A DNA stretch of 64,000 nt, from positions 248,001 through 312,000 of the forward strand of contig NZ_CAJATU010000042.1 in the NCBI RefSeq assembly GCF_903944925.1, given 5' to 3'. A program made the position numbers and the translations under genes. Shown here in pieces: positions 1 through 9,540 of the stretch. Source of the stretch: an uncultured Rhodopila sp. GTDB taxonomy: Bacteria > Pseudomonadota > Alphaproteobacteria > Acetobacterales > Acetobacteraceae. The notes below the pieces were generated by a model. The model made no database searches. It was not told the origin of the DNA and saw only the letters and a program-made list of their open reading frames with translations. How positions within the stretch are numbered: position 1 is the stretch's first letter; every line of letters starts with the position of its first letter.

Positions 1-1
1 A

Positions 2-808
2 CGCGGCCGCACCCAGCATATCGGGCTGAACGAAAACCTGGCGCGGGAATGTCTGGAATTGCATACGCTTGGGGTGCAGGCCGGCTATACGCAATCCGAC
101 GTTACGGCATTGGCCGCAATTCTTACCGGGCGGACCTTCAATCGTGAAGGGGATTCGCCGGGCTTCGTTTTCACCGCGGATATGCACGAGCCAGGATCCA
201 AGAAGTTTATGGGCCACGCGTTTGCCCAGGGCTTTCCAGGCGGCGAGGCAGCCTTGGATTGGATTGCGGATCATCCTGGCACGCGGCGCCATATCGCAAC
301 CCAACTCATCCGGCACTTCGTCGCCGACGCGCCCCCCGAGAACTGCATCGTTCGCCTGGAAAGCGTCCTCGCGGAAACCGGGGGTGACCTGAATCACACG
401 ATGCTCGCGATCATCGACATGTCCGAGGCCTGGCAGCCACTGACAAAATTCCGCGCCCCGGCGGAATACGTCATCGCCGTGCAACGCGCGCTCGATCTGC
501 CGTTCGAGCCCGGCTACCACTTGCTCGACGCCACCCGCGACCTCGGCCAACCCTTCATGTCCCCCCTTCTCCCCAACGGCTGGCCCGACACCGCCGCCGA
601 CTGGATCTCCGGCGAAGCCCTGCTGAAACGCGCCGACTGGGCGATGACCCAGGCATCCCGCCCCGGCGCACCCAGCGCCGACGCCGTCATCGAGGCCACC
701 ATCGCCGACGTCGTCTCCGCCTCCACCCTCAAAGCCGTCCGAAGCGCCTCGACCCCGGCCGAGGCGCTGGCGACCGTGTTCGTCTCCCCCGAATTCCTGC
801 GAAGGTAA
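2..808 (+). CDS. DUF1800 family protein, C-terminal part (5' end outside window)
   Basis: The reading frame is open from the left edge, so only the last 268 residues are visible. The motif GLNENLARECLELHTLGV followed by GYTQSDV is the hallmark of DUF1800 proteins. These are usually exported and are encoded next to a DUF1501 protein, as here, where the next gene starts 3 bases after this stop. A TTG about 57 bases in is a possible start codon but lies inside conserved sequence, so it is not the true start. The function of the family is not established. The pairing suggests the two act together outside the cytoplasm. Confidence 0.85.
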   Translation, partial: RGRTQHIGLNENLARECLELHTLGVQAGYTQSDVTALAAILTGRTFNREGDSPGFVFTADMHEPGSKKFMGHAFAQGFPGGEAALDWIADHPGTRRHIATQLIRHFVADAPPENCIVRLESVLAETGGDLNHTMLAIIDMSEAWQPLTKFRAPAEYVIAVQRALDLPFEPGYHLLDATRDLGQPFMSPLLPNGWPDTAADWISGEALLKRADWAMTQASRPGAPSADAVIEATIADVVSASTLKAVRSASTPAEALATVFVSPEFLRR

Positions 809-811
809 GCC

Positions 812-1990
812 ATGCATCCGTCCCGGCGCAGCTTCCTGGCCGGCTCAGCGGCAACCCTCTCGTTCGGAGGGTCAACACTCAAGCTTAGGGCAGCCGAAAC
901 CGACAGCCGCTTCGTCCTGATCCTCCTGCGCGGCGCGATGGACGGCCTCAACGTCGTCGTCCCATACGGCGATGCCAACCTGAAGACCTGGCGCCCCGGT
1001 CTGGTGCTGCCGGAGCCCGGCCAGCCGAATGGGCTGTCCGATCTGGGTGGGTTCTGGGGCTTGCATCCCTCCTTAAAGGCAGCGTACCTATTATATAGCG
1101 CAAACGACCTCCTGCCGATCCAGTGCGTCGCCGGTCCCAACCGCAGCCGCAGCCACTTCGAAGCGCAGGACATGCTGGAGATCGGCGCTGAGCATCGCAT
1201 GACCAGCGGCTGGCTCAACCGTATTGCCGGCGCGCTGCCGCCCAACCCGAACTGCGATGCCGCGTTCACGATGAACGCGATGACGCCCCTGATCCTGCAC
1301 GGTCCTGCGCCGACGATCACCTGGGACCCGTTCCATGCTCGCGCGAGAACCTCGCCCGGTTTCTACGACAGCATCGTCGCCATGCACGCCGATGATCCGC
1401 TGACCGGCGCGGAAATCGCGGACGGCCTTAAGGAACGGCGCTATATCGACAGGGTACTGTCCGGCATCTCCTATGACGGGTTATCGCCCGGTTTCCCGCG
1501 CCTCGCCCGCGCCGCCGCAAGGCTGCTGGCCGCGCCGGACGGACCGCGCCTGGCCGAGCTCGACCTGGATGGCTGGGACACGCACTCCGATCAGGCGCCG
1601 CGCCTGGCGGAGTCGCTGCGAAAACTCGACGAAGGCATCGGCGTGCTGCGCGCGGATCTTGCTGCCGTGTGGCCCAAGACAGTCATCCTCATCGTCACGG
1701 AATTCGGCCGCACCGTGCGGCAAAATGGCACGACCGGCACGGATCACGGCACCGGAACCGCCGCCCTGCTGATGGGCGGCGGGGTCGCTGGGGGGAGGGT
1801 GCTTGTGGATTGGCCCGGCCTGCGGCAGGACCAATTGTTCGAGGATCGAGACCTGCAACCGACGCTCGATATCCGCGCCGTCACCAAGGGTCTGCTCGGG
1901 CCGCATTTCGGACTCTCCGTCGGGGAGCTTGCGACGGTCTTCCCGGATAGCGAGTCCATCACGCCAAAACCCGGGCTGCTCAGGGTCTGA
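812..1990 (+). CDS. DUF1501 family protein with Tat signal
   Basis: The 392-residue protein begins with a twin-arginine signal (RRSFLAG at residues 5-11, then a hydrophobic stretch ending near the AEA/AAE region). It then has LILLRGAMDGLNVVVPYGD, the conserved start of DUF1501. TEFGRT (about 296-301) and GTDHG (about 309-313) are conserved family motifs; the fold is related to alkaline phosphatase/sulfatase-like proteins. It lies 3 bases downstream of the DUF1800 gene and is surely co-transcribed. The Tat signal predicts export in a folded, possibly metal-loaded state. The biochemical role is unknown. Confidence 0.88.
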   Translation: MHPSRRSFLAGSAATLSFGGSTLKLRAAETDSRFVLILLRGAMDGLNVVVPYGDANLKTWRPGLVLPEPGQPNGLSDLGGFWGLHPSLKAAYLLYSANDLLPIQCVAGPNRSRSHFEAQDMLEIGAEHRMTSGWLNRIAGALPPNPNCDAAFTMNAMTPLILHGPAPTITWDPFHARARTSPGFYDSIVAMHADDPLTGAEIADGLKERRYIDRVLSGISYDGLSPGFPRLARAAARLLAAPDGPRLAELDLDGWDTHSDQAPRLAESLRKLDEGIGVLRADLAAVWPKTVILIVTEFGRTVRQNGTTGTDHGTGTAALLMGGGVAGGRVLVDWPGLRQDQLFEDRDLQPTLDIRAVTKGLLGPHFGLSVGELATVFPDSESITPKPGLLRV

Positions 1991-2044
1991 GTTGCCCCCC
2001 ACCCCCCGCCCGTGCCACGGTCCCCCACTAAAAGGACCCCCCAC

Positions 2045-2971
2045 GTGACCCTCATCCTCGCCAGCCGACCGAACGTCTACTCCTCCAGCCCGCTCGACCG
2101 CATCGCGGCGAGGCGAGAGGACGCGGACTGGATCGCCGCCCAACTCCATGATCCCGAAACCCTCTTCGTCCCCGTCTGGCGCTCCCGCAATCTGATCCGA
2201 GACACCAACGAAGGCAACCCCGAAGCCGTCTACATCTCCGGCGACATGGCATCCGTGCTGCGCATGCAGGACGGACCCTGGGCCTTCCTCGGCATCCTCG
2301 ACGACCGCGCGGTCTTCGCCATCGACATCTCCGCGACAGACGATCCGGTGCCGCTGCTGCCCGACTCGCTCGGCACGTTCGTCGATCTGCGCTCCGTCGG
2401 GTGGGGCGTGCCGCGGCCGGAGGCGTCCGTGCTGGCGCATGCCCGCGGCCTGATCCACTGGCGCCAGCGGCACAAATTCTGCCCGGTCTGCGGCAACCCC
2501 AACGCGGTCAAGTCCGCCGGCCACGTGATGGAATGCACCGTGTGCAAGACCCAGCACTTCCCGCGCACCGACCCGGCGGTGATCATGCTGGTGCATCGCG
2601 ACGGCCGCGCCCTGCTCGGCCACTCCACCCGCTTCCCGAAAGCCACGATGTATTCCACCCTCGCCGGCTTCGTCGAGCCGGGCGAAACGCTGGAGGAAGC
2701 CGTCCGCCGCGAAGTGCAGGAGGAATCCGGCATCGTCGTCGGCGACGTGCACTACCACTCCAGCCAGCCCTGGCCGTTCCCCGGCAACATCATGCTCGGC
2801 TTCTACGCCGAAGCGCTGACCGAGGCCATCACCATCGACCCCGCCGAACTGAAGGACGCCCGCTGGTTCAGCCGGCAGGAGATCCGGGACCGGGAAAGCC
2901 TCGGCTTCGACCTGCCGCGCGTGGACAGCATCGCCCGCCGCCTGATCGAGGACTGGCTGGCGGCGGCCTGA
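2045..2971 (+). CDS. nudC: NAD(+)/NADH pyrophosphatase NudC
   Basis: This 308-residue Nudix hydrolase cleaves NAD(H) to NMN(H) and AMP; in other bacteria it also removes NAD caps from RNA. The zinc ribbon uses C146, C149, C164 and C167. The Nudix box GX5EX7REVXEEXG spans about 208-230, and SQPWPFPG at about 240-247 is the NudC-specific signature. The start chosen is GTG at 2045, preceded by AAAAGGA with good spacing; an in-frame GTG at 2012 would add 11 residues without a ribosome site. The stop overlaps the next start by one base (TGATG), so the two genes are probably coupled. Confidence 0.93.
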   Translation: MTLILASRPNVYSSSPLDRIAARREDADWIAAQLHDPETLFVPVWRSRNLIRDTNEGNPEAVYISGDMASVLRMQDGPWAFLGILDDRAVFAIDISATDDPVPLLPDSLGTFVDLRSVGWGVPRPEASVLAHARGLIHWRQRHKFCPVCGNPNAVKSAGHVMECTVCKTQHFPRTDPAVIMLVHRDGRALLGHSTRFPKATMYSTLAGFVEPGETLEEAVRREVQEESGIVVGDVHYHSSQPWPFPGNIMLGFYAEALTEAITIDPAELKDARWFSRQEIRDRESLGFDLPRVDSIARRLIEDWLAAA

Positions 2972-3423
2972 TGCCCGACCTGGCCACCATCGGGTATGAA
3001 GGCTGCACCATCGGCGCGGTGGTGGATGCGTTGCGCGAGTCCGGCACGAAGCTGCTGATCGACGTCCGCGCGGTGCCGCAATCGCGCAAACCCGGGTTTT
3101 CCAAGCGGCAACTGGCGGCGGCGCTGGATGCGGCGGGGATCGCCTACGTGCATCTGCAAGGCCTCGGCACGCCGAAGCCCGGCCGCGACGCCGTCCGCGC
3201 CGGCCACCCCGAGCGGATGGAGACGATCTACCGCGAACACATGGCCTCCGACCGCGCGCAGGCCGAACTGGCGCAGGCGAAGGGCCTGGCGCGCGAACGC
3301 CCGGCCTGCCTGCTGTGCTTCGAGCGCAGCCACACGATGTGCCACCGCCGGCTGGTGGCGGAGCTGATCGTGGCGGAAACCGGCCAGCCGGTGTTGAACC
3401 TGGAGGCGAAGCTGCCGGGCTGA
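2971..3423 (+). CDS. DUF488 family protein
   Basis: The 150-residue protein begins with TIGYEG, has LIDVRAVPQSRKPGFS, and ends with CLLCFERSHTMCHRR. These are the three conserved blocks of DUF488. The cysteine/histidine-rich C-terminal block (LLCxE...CHR) is thought to be functionally important in the family, but the activity is unknown. Its ATG overlaps the nudC stop by one base, implying translational coupling. Length is normal for the family. Confidence 0.85.
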   Translation: MPDLATIGYEGCTIGAVVDALRESGTKLLIDVRAVPQSRKPGFSKRQLAAALDAAGIAYVHLQGLGTPKPGRDAVRAGHPERMETIYREHMASDRAQAELAQAKGLARERPACLLCFERSHTMCHRRLVAELIVAETGQPVLNLEAKLPG

Positions 3424-3504
3424 GGCTTTATTGCCGCCCCGGGCGAACCCGCGATGCGCCGGCTCGTTCAGGCGGGCATTGCCGATGCCCGAAGGACCCA
3501 GCCC

Positions 3505-3987
3505 ATGCCCGACCACGCCCTGCCGGACCTCGAAATCCGCCTGACGATCAACGGCGAACACCGGCGGCTGGATGTCGCGCCCTGGACCACCTTGCTTGAT
3601 CTGCTGCGGCTGGACCTCGGCCTGACGGGGACGAAGAAGGGCTGCGACCACGGCCAGTGCGGTGCCTGCACGGTGCTGATCGACGGCGTGCGGGTGAACA
3701 GTTGCCTGGTGCTGGCGGTGATGAAGGACGGCGCCATCGTCACGACTGTGGAAGGGCTGGCCGAACCGGATGGCACGCTGCATCCGTTGCAGGACGCCTT
3801 CATCGAGCACGACGCCTTCCAGTGCGGCTACTGCACGCCCGGCCAGCTCTGTTCCGCCGCGGGCCTGATACAGGAAGGCCACGCCCGCACCGCCGCCGAA
3901 ATCCGCGAACTCATGAGCGGCAATATCTGCCGCTGCGGCGCCTACCCCAACATCGTCGCCGCCATCGAGCAGGTAATCGCCCGATGA
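3505..3987 (+). CDS. Aldehyde/xanthine oxidoreductase 2Fe-2S subunit (PaoA-like)
   Basis: The 160-residue electron-transfer subunit belongs to a molybdenum hydroxylase. The plant-type 2Fe-2S cluster is held by C47, C52, C55 and C67 ([16 protein letters not shown]). The second, xanthine-oxidase-type cluster is held by C107, C110, C142 and C144 (QCGYC and ICRCG). The ATG at 3505 has GAAGGA 8 bases upstream; an ATG at 3454 would add 17 poorly conserved residues. Unlike E. coli PaoA there is no twin-arginine leader, so this enzyme is probably cytoplasmic. The stop overlaps the next start (ATGA). Confidence 0.92.
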   Translation: MPDHALPDLEIRLTINGEHRRLDVAPWTTLLDLLRLDLGLTGTKKGCDHGQCGACTVLIDGVRVNSCLVLAVMKDGAIVTTVEGLAEPDGTLHPLQDAFIEHDAFQCGYCTPGQLCSAAGLIQEGHARTAAEIRELMSGNICRCGAYPNIVAAIEQVIAR

Positions 3988-4997
3988 ACCGCTTCTCCTA
4001 CGCCCGGCCGAACGACCTCGCCGAGGCCGTGCAGGTGGCCACTGCGGAGTCCCGCTTCATCGCAGGCGGCACCAACCTGATCGACCTGATAAAGTATAAT
4101 GTCGAGCGCCCCGCGCGGCTGATCGACATCACCCGCGTGCCCGGCCTCGACCGCATCGAACCGGCGCCGGGCGGCGGCCTGCGCATCGGCGCTTTGGTGA
4201 CCAACAGCACGGTGGCCTACGACGATCGCGTCACCGCGAGTTATCCGCTGCTGGCCAGCGCGATCCTGGCCGGCGCCTCGCCGCAGTTGCGCAACGCAGC
4301 CACAACCGGCGGTAATCTGCTGCAACGGACCCGCTGCTACTATTTTTACGACTCCGGCACCGCCTGCAACAAACGCGAACCCGGCAGCGGCTGTCCCGCC
4401 ATTGGCGGACTGAACCGCATCCACGCCATCCTCGGCACCAGCGAAGACTGCATCGCCACCCATCCCTCCGACATGTGCGTGGCGCTCGCGGCCCTGGCGG
4501 CCACGGTGCATGTCACCGGGCCGATCGGCGACCGCGTTATTCCGTTCGCGGATTTCCATCGCCTGCCCGGCGACCGTCCGGACCGCGATACGACGCTCGA
4601 GAAGGGCGAGATCGTCACCGCCGTCGAGCTGCCGCCCGAGGATTTTAGCGCGCATTATACCTACCTGAAGCTGCGCGATCGCCTCAGCTACGCCTTCGCC
4701 CTGGTCTCCGTCGCCGCCGCGCTGGACCTCGACGGCGACACCATCAGGACCGCCCGGATCGCCCTGGGCGGTGTCGCCCACAAGCCATGGCGGATACCCG
4801 CGGCCGAGGATTTCCTGTCCGGCCAACCCGCCACCGCCGAAAGCTTCGCCCGCGCCGCCGACACCCTGCTCTCCGGCGCCCAAGGCTTCGGCCACAACAC
4901 CTTCAAGATCGGCCTTGCCCGCCAGGCGATCGTCCGCGCGCTGCAACAGGCCGCCGCCGGGACGCCGCAGTCGCAGATCGACAAGCGCATCCGATAG
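3984..4997 (+). CDS. Molybdenum hydroxylase FAD subunit with 4Fe-4S cysteines (PaoB-like)
   Basis: The 337-residue FAD-binding subunit carries the family motif [13 protein letters not shown] near residues 25-37 and [12 protein letters not shown] at about 107-118. Four cysteines (C118, C128, C137, C156) sit in the insertion CYYFYDSG...[11 protein letters not shown]...SEDC. In E. coli PaoB this insertion binds an extra 4Fe-4S cluster, which marks the complex as PaoABC-type rather than ordinary xanthine dehydrogenase. The start overlaps the previous stop by 4 bases. It would pass electrons between the Fe-S subunit and an external acceptor. Confidence 0.92.
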   Translation: MNRFSYARPNDLAEAVQVATAESRFIAGGTNLIDLIKYNVERPARLIDITRVPGLDRIEPAPGGGLRIGALVTNSTVAYDDRVTASYPLLASAILAGASPQLRNAATTGGNLLQRTRCYYFYDSGTACNKREPGSGCPAIGGLNRIHAILGTSEDCIATHPSDMCVALAALAATVHVTGPIGDRVIPFADFHRLPGDRPDRDTTLEKGEIVTAVELPPEDFSAHYTYLKLRDRLSYAFALVSVAAALDLDGDTIRTARIALGGVAHKPWRIPAAEDFLSGQPATAESFARAADTLLSGAQGFGHNTFKIGLARQAIVRALQQAAAGTPQSQIDKRIR

Positions 4998-5008
4998 GAG
5001 CCTCCGCC

Positions 5009-7249
5009 ATGTCCACCACCATCGAGACTCACGTCGGAAGCCCGCGCCGCCGCGTCGACGGCCGCCTGAAGGTCACCGGCGCCGCGCGCTATGCCGGGGA
5101 AGTCGCCGCTCCCGGCCTGCTGCATGGCTACGTCGTCTCCGGCACCATCGCCAAGGGCCGGATCACCGGGATCGATACCGCGGCGGCCGAAGCGGTGCCG
5201 GGCGTGCTGAAAATCTTCACCCATGCCAACCGGCCAAACGTTCCGGCCGGCGATGCCGACTACCAGGACATGGTCGCCCCTCCCGGCCAGCCGTTCCGCC
5301 CGCTGTTCAACGACCGCATCCTCTACAGCGGCCAGCCTGTCGCGCTGGTCGTCGCTAAGGATTTCGCCGCCGCCCGCCACGCCGCATCGCTCGTGAATGT
5401 GCGGGTCGAGGCCGAGCCGCACGCAACCGACCTCGATCGCCTCCGCGACTCCGCATACGTGCCGCCCGAGAAACGGGAGGGCATCGCGCCGCCGCCGGAA
5501 CCGCGCGGCAAAGCCGATGACGCCCTCGCTGCGTCGCCAACGCGCGTGCAGAATGAATACCGCATCGCCAGCGAACATCACAACCCGATGGAGCCGCACG
5601 CCTCGACGGTGATCTGGGAGGGCGGCGGCAAAATCACTGTCTATGACAAGATCCAGGGCGTGAAGAACAGCCGCGACTATATCACCGCGGTGTTCGGCCT
5701 GCCGCCGGATGATGTGCGGGTCATCAGCCGCTTCGTCGGCGGTGCTTTCGGCATCGGGCTGCGGCCGCAATACCAGTTGTTCCTGGCGGTGATGGCGGCG
5801 CTGGACCTGGAACGGTCCGTCCGCGTGGAACTGACCCGGGAGCAGATGTTCACCTTCGGCTACCGCCCCGGGACGATCAATTCCGTCGCCGTCGGCGCCA
5901 ATCCGGACGGCAAGCTCCAGGCGATCCGGCATGAGGCCATCCAGGGGACCTCCAGGTTCGAGGACTACCAGGAGGTCGTCGTCAACTGGTCCGGCCTGCT
6001 GTACCACTGTGACAACATCGCGTTGAACTACCGGATCGCCAAGCTCGACACCTACACCCCGGCCGACATGCGCGCACCCGGTGCGCCGTTGGGTGTGTTC
6101 GCCATCGAATCGGCGATCGACGAACTGTCCTACGCGCTGAAGACCGATCCGCTGGAGTTACGGCTGAACAACTACGCCGACACCGACGAGAACGAAGGCA
6201 AGCCGTTTACCAGCCGCGAACTGCGCGCCGCCTGCCGCCAGGGCGCGGACCATTTCGGCTGGTCGAAACGGCAGCCGGAGCCGCGGTCGATGCATGACGG
6301 CCGGGAACTCGTCGGCTGGGGCATGGCCACCGGCATCTGGGAAGCAATGATGATGCCGCACAGCGCCCGCGCCACCTTGACCGCGGAAGGCAAGCTGGAG
6401 GTCGCCTGCGCCACCGCCGATATCGGCACCGGCACCTACACGATCCTGACCCAGATCGCCGCCGACTCGCTCGGACTGCGGATGGAGGACGTGACCACCC
6501 GCCTGGGCGACACCATGCTGCCGGAAGCGCCGGTCGAAGGCGGGTCCTGGACCGCCGCCTCGGCCGGCTCCGCCGTCTATCTGGCCTGTGAAAAGCTCCG
6601 GCAAACGCTGTTCCAACTTGCCCGCGGGATGGACGCATCGCTGCTCGGAAACGCCAGCTTCGAGCACGTGCAGTTCCGCGACGGCCGTATCGAGCTGCGG
6701 ACGGACCCCTCGGAAACCGTATCGATCGCCGAAGTGCTGCGCACCGCCGCCCTGGACCGCATCGAGGAGCATGAAACCGCCGCGCCCAACGCCGAAACAA
6801 AGGAGAAATTCTCTCAGTATACCCATTCAGCCGTGTTCGCCGAAGTGCGGGTGGACGAGCAACTCGGCGTGGTGCGCGTGACACGCATCGTCGATGCGGT
6901 CGCGGCCGGCAAAATCATCAACCCGAAGACTGCGCGCAGCCAGATCATCGGCGGCGTCGTGTTCGGCCTGGGGATGGCGCTGCACGAGGAATCGATGCTC
7001 GACCACACACTCGGCCGCTTCATGAACCGCAATCTCGCCGAATACCACGTGCCGGCCAACGCCGATGTCCCCGAAATAGACGTCATCTTCGTTGACGAGC
7101 ACGACGACAAAGCCAACCCCCTCGGCGTCAAAGGCCTCGGCGAGATCGGCATTGTCGGCACTGCCGCGGCCATCGCCAACGCGATCTTCCATGCAACGGG
7201 CAGGCGGATCCGGTCGCTGCCAATAACGATCGACAGGCTGATGAATTGA
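5009..7249 (+). CDS. Molybdenum hydroxylase Mo-cofactor subunit (PaoC-like)
   Basis: The 746-residue large subunit binds molybdopterin cytosine dinucleotide and hydroxylates the substrate, most likely aldehydes to acids. VGGAFGIGLRPQYQ, MRAPGAPLGVFAIE and the C-terminal GVKGLGEIG mark the family; the glutamate in GLGE (about residue 711) is the expected catalytic base. Length fits E. coli PaoC (about 730). The ATG at 5009 follows ATAGGAG. A PaoD/XdhC-like maturation chaperone is not seen nearby, so insertion of the sulfurated cofactor must rely on a gene elsewhere. Confidence 0.92.
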   Translation: MSTTIETHVGSPRRRVDGRLKVTGAARYAGEVAAPGLLHGYVVSGTIAKGRITGIDTAAAEAVPGVLKIFTHANRPNVPAGDADYQDMVAPPGQPFRPLFNDRILYSGQPVALVVAKDFAAARHAASLVNVRVEAEPHATDLDRLRDSAYVPPEKREGIAPPPEPRGKADDALAASPTRVQNEYRIASEHHNPMEPHASTVIWEGGGKITVYDKIQGVKNSRDYITAVFGLPPDDVRVISRFVGGAFGIGLRPQYQLFLAVMAALDLERSVRVELTREQMFTFGYRPGTINSVAVGANPDGKLQAIRHEAIQGTSRFEDYQEVVVNWSGLLYHCDNIALNYRIAKLDTYTPADMRAPGAPLGVFAIESAIDELSYALKTDPLELRLNNYADTDENEGKPFTSRELRAACRQGADHFGWSKRQPEPRSMHDGRELVGWGMATGIWEAMMMPHSARATLTAEGKLEVACATADIGTGTYTILTQIAADSLGLRMEDVTTRLGDTMLPEAPVEGGSWTAASAGSAVYLACEKLRQTLFQLARGMDASLLGNASFEHVQFRDGRIELRTDPSETVSIAEVLRTAALDRIEEHETAAPNAETKEKFSQYTHSAVFAEVRVDEQLGVVRVTRIVDAVAAGKIINPKTARSQIIGGVVFGLGMALHEESMLDHTLGRFMNRNLAEYHVPANADVPEIDVIFVDEHDDKANPLGVKGLGEIGIVGTAAAIANAIFHATGRRIRSLPITIDRLMN

Positions 7250-7255
7250 CGTGGG

Positions 7256-7754
7256 TCAGGCGCGCGGGTTGGACAGCACAAGTGCCAGCACGTCCGCTTG
7301 CTCGTCCGGGTCCGTGCGCCCGAAGGCGATTTCCGCGGAAGCGATAAAGTCCAGAGCCGCGGAAGGTGAGAATTCCGCAGCAGGTTCGTAATCGGCACGG
7401 TGGCGCGCGGCCTGCAAAGCGATGAAATTTCCGGCGAAGGCCCGCATGTCCGAACTGACTGCGATGCTGCGCAGCGAATACTGGAGGCTTCGGCCGAGCG
7501 TGCCAACGTCCATGGCCTCGCAGACAGCTTTGATGCGGCCATGGGCAAAGCTACGATACAGGATCGAATATTCCCGGCGTGTCCCTCTTGTCCGATCCGA
7601 TAAATCGTGTCGCGCCGGCCAACAGGACGGCGTGAAACACCGCGTAGTAGGCGGTCGAAACGGCACGCCGAAGATGCGCCTGTGTCACCGGTGCCGTCGT
7701 CGCCGGCACGGCCAGCGGCCGGGCAACCGCCAGCATATCGGCCGGATCAAACAC
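7256..7754 (-). pseudogene. Frameshifted HEPN-like protein gene
   Basis: From a GTG at 7754 the frame encodes VFDPADMLAVARPL and LRRAVSTAYYAVFHAVLL, the RRAxSxAYYAxFH signature of HEPN-type helical proteins. The match then jumps to another frame within about 7571-7600 and continues REYSILYRSFAHGR, ending in FIALQAARHRADYEP. Joined, the pieces make about 165 residues of one family. A single-base indel therefore separates the halves. It could be a real inactivating mutation or a sequencing error. The start overlaps the stop of the remnant upstream (GTGTTTGA). HEPN proteins are often RNase toxins or partners of nucleotidyltransferases, but no such partner is visible. Confidence 0.6.
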
Positions 7755-8039
7755 GCCGATATTTGTCCCAGTCGTCCGGGTTGATGATTTGAACCAAAGG
7801 GTAGCGGTAGTCACCGCGAGCGATCAGTTACCGGGAGGCAGGTGGTCCCGATCCTGCTCGATCATGAACGAGAAGAAATACGCCGGCTTATCGGTCCAAT
7901 CCTCGATTTCCCGGGCCTCGACCGCCTCGACATTCTCCGCACCCGCCACCGCGGCGTCCCGGCCGATCTGCTCCAGGTCCAGGTCAACGTGTCGGACCTT
8001 TTGGGCAGCCGCCCGCCCCTCGTCAAGAAAACCCGGCAG
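7747..8039 (-). pseudogene. Degraded companion gene of the HEPN-like remnant
   Basis: Reading the minus strand from about 8039, one frame gives GFLDEGRAAAQKVRHVDLDL, then EIEDWTDKPAYFFSFMIEQD, then a stop near 7823-7825. Another frame then resumes with LIARGDYRYPLVQIINPDDW and ends DKYRRV at 7747. Coding character and the 8-base overlap of its end with the HEPN start suggest one original gene coupled to it. It appears to have lost some internal residues, its frame and a recognisable start codon (only CTG is available). The family is not recognised. Its 5' end overlaps the 3' end of the MFS gene by 17 bases. Confidence 0.45.
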
Positions 8040-9510
8040 CCGGGGGCGCCTCCGACCTCGGTCGCACCCGCCAGGACGGCGCCTTAACCACCCGCAAAAG
8101 CCCCGCAGCGCTCGACAGGCTATGCACCGAACGCCGTGCCTCCAGCAGCAGGTGGCGCAGCAGCAGCCGGTCCGTGGTGCCCGATGTTTCCTCCACCAGA
8201 GCCAATCGGTGCAGCGAATACAGCCCGACGACGGACGCGATCCCGAACAGGAACGTCAGCGCGTGCAGGTCGAGCAGCGGCACCGTCAACACCGTGCCGC
8301 CACCCTTCCAGGTGAACGCCAAACTCAGATCGTGGCGCGCGAAGAAATCCGCGCACAACCCGCCGATGATCGGCGCCGCCGAGGCGCAGGTCGCACTGAC
8401 CACGCTGTTCGCCGCAAGATAGGCGGTGGCCTGCCCGCTCGGCGACAGCTTCATGGCGATGTTGCCGGATGCCAGCGCCACCCCCGCCGTCGCGATCCCC
8501 ATCAACATATGGATGCCCAGCAGTAGCCAGAAAACCCAGGGCTTCACCCAGGTCAGCCCGGTCAACGTCCAGGCCAGGGTGCACAGCAGAAACAACGGCG
8601 CGGCGATGCCCAATACCGCCTTGTTGCTGAACCGATCGATCAGGCCGCCCCAAACGCTAAGAGCAGCGAGATTGCTGAGCTGGCTCGCTGTCGTCAGCAC
8701 AATCACCGTGGTCATCGAATACCCGAGCGTCTTCAGCATATACACGGCAAAAAACGGCGATGCGAGATTGGCCGCGAAGTTCCACGACCCCAGGAACGCC
8801 ATCAACCGGCGAAAATTGCTGTCCCGGAACGGCTTCGCCAGCAGGATATGCGCGCGATGCCGTTCGGTCTGCGGTGGCATCCTCTGGTCGGGCGTGATCG
8901 ACAGCAGCCAGACGCCGAAAAACCCGATCGCCGCGCTGAACAGAAACAAGCAGGTGTAGACTGTGGAGGGATGTTGCCCCGGCACCAGCGTCTTCCAGCG
9001 ATCGATCAGCAACCCGCACCCCAATGCCAGCGCCGTCGCCAAGGCGGTCGTTGCGGCGGCGCGGCGGCCGAAGAAGCGGCCGAACTCGGCCTCAGGCACC
9101 AGGTCGCGCATCCAGGAGTTCCACGAGCAGCCGGCGATGGCCGCCATCGCCTGGTTACAGGCGATCGAGCCGACCAGCAGGACGATCCCGTAGTCACGCG
9201 GCAGGAACGGCGCCATCGCCGCGGCGATCAGGAAGGTCCGGCCGATGCCGGCAGACCATGTGCATATCGCTCGGCGGGTGCGGAGACGCTCGACCAGGAT
9301 CACGGCCGGCAGTTGCAGGAACTGCACGGCGAACGGCACCGCCGCCAGCACCCCGATGGCGACATTGCTGGCGCCGAGGTTGACCAGGAAACCCGTCAAG
9401 AACACGTCCGTCGTCAGCGTGCCCATCGCCTCGCTGGCCAGCGCGTCATACAGTACCAGGCGAAACGTTTTGTCCGAGGGCGTGGCGGTGTGTTGCCCGG
9501 GAAGGCTCAT
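8023..9510 (-). CDS. MFS transporter
   Basis: The 495-residue integral membrane protein shows about 12 hydrophobic helices. An early helix pair is followed by the cytoplasmic loop VERLRTRRAI, matching the basic loop 2-3 of the major facilitator superfamily. Substrate cannot be told from sequence. The C-terminal ~50 residues (from about LLRHLLLEARRS) are basic and soluble. It lies 78 bases downstream of the monooxygenase on the same strand, but a hairpin separates them, so co-transcription is uncertain. Confidence 0.85.
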   Translation of the reverse strand: MSLPGQHTATPSDKTFRLVLYDALASEAMGTLTTDVFLTGFLVNLGASNVAIGVLAAVPFAVQFLQLPAVILVERLRTRRAICTWSAGIGRTFLIAAAMAPFLPRDYGIVLLVGSIACNQAMAAIAGCSWNSWMRDLVPEAEFGRFFGRRAAATTALATALALGCGLLIDRWKTLVPGQHPSTVYTCLFLFSAAIGFFGVWLLSITPDQRMPPQTERHRAHILLAKPFRDSNFRRLMAFLGSWNFAANLASPFFAVYMLKTLGYSMTTVIVLTTASQLSNLAALSVWGGLIDRFSNKAVLGIAAPLFLLCTLAWTLTGLTWVKPWVFWLLLGIHMLMGIATAGVALASGNIAMKLSPSGQATAYLAANSVVSATCASAAPIIGGLCADFFARHDLSLAFTWKGGGTVLTVPLLDLHALTFLFGIASVVGLYSLHRLALVEETSGTTDRLLLRHLLLEARRSVHSLSSAAGLLRVVKAPSWRVRPRSEAPPAAGFS

Positions 9511-9540
9511 GCGTTGGGGTCCGTGCGGCGGTGGGACGAG

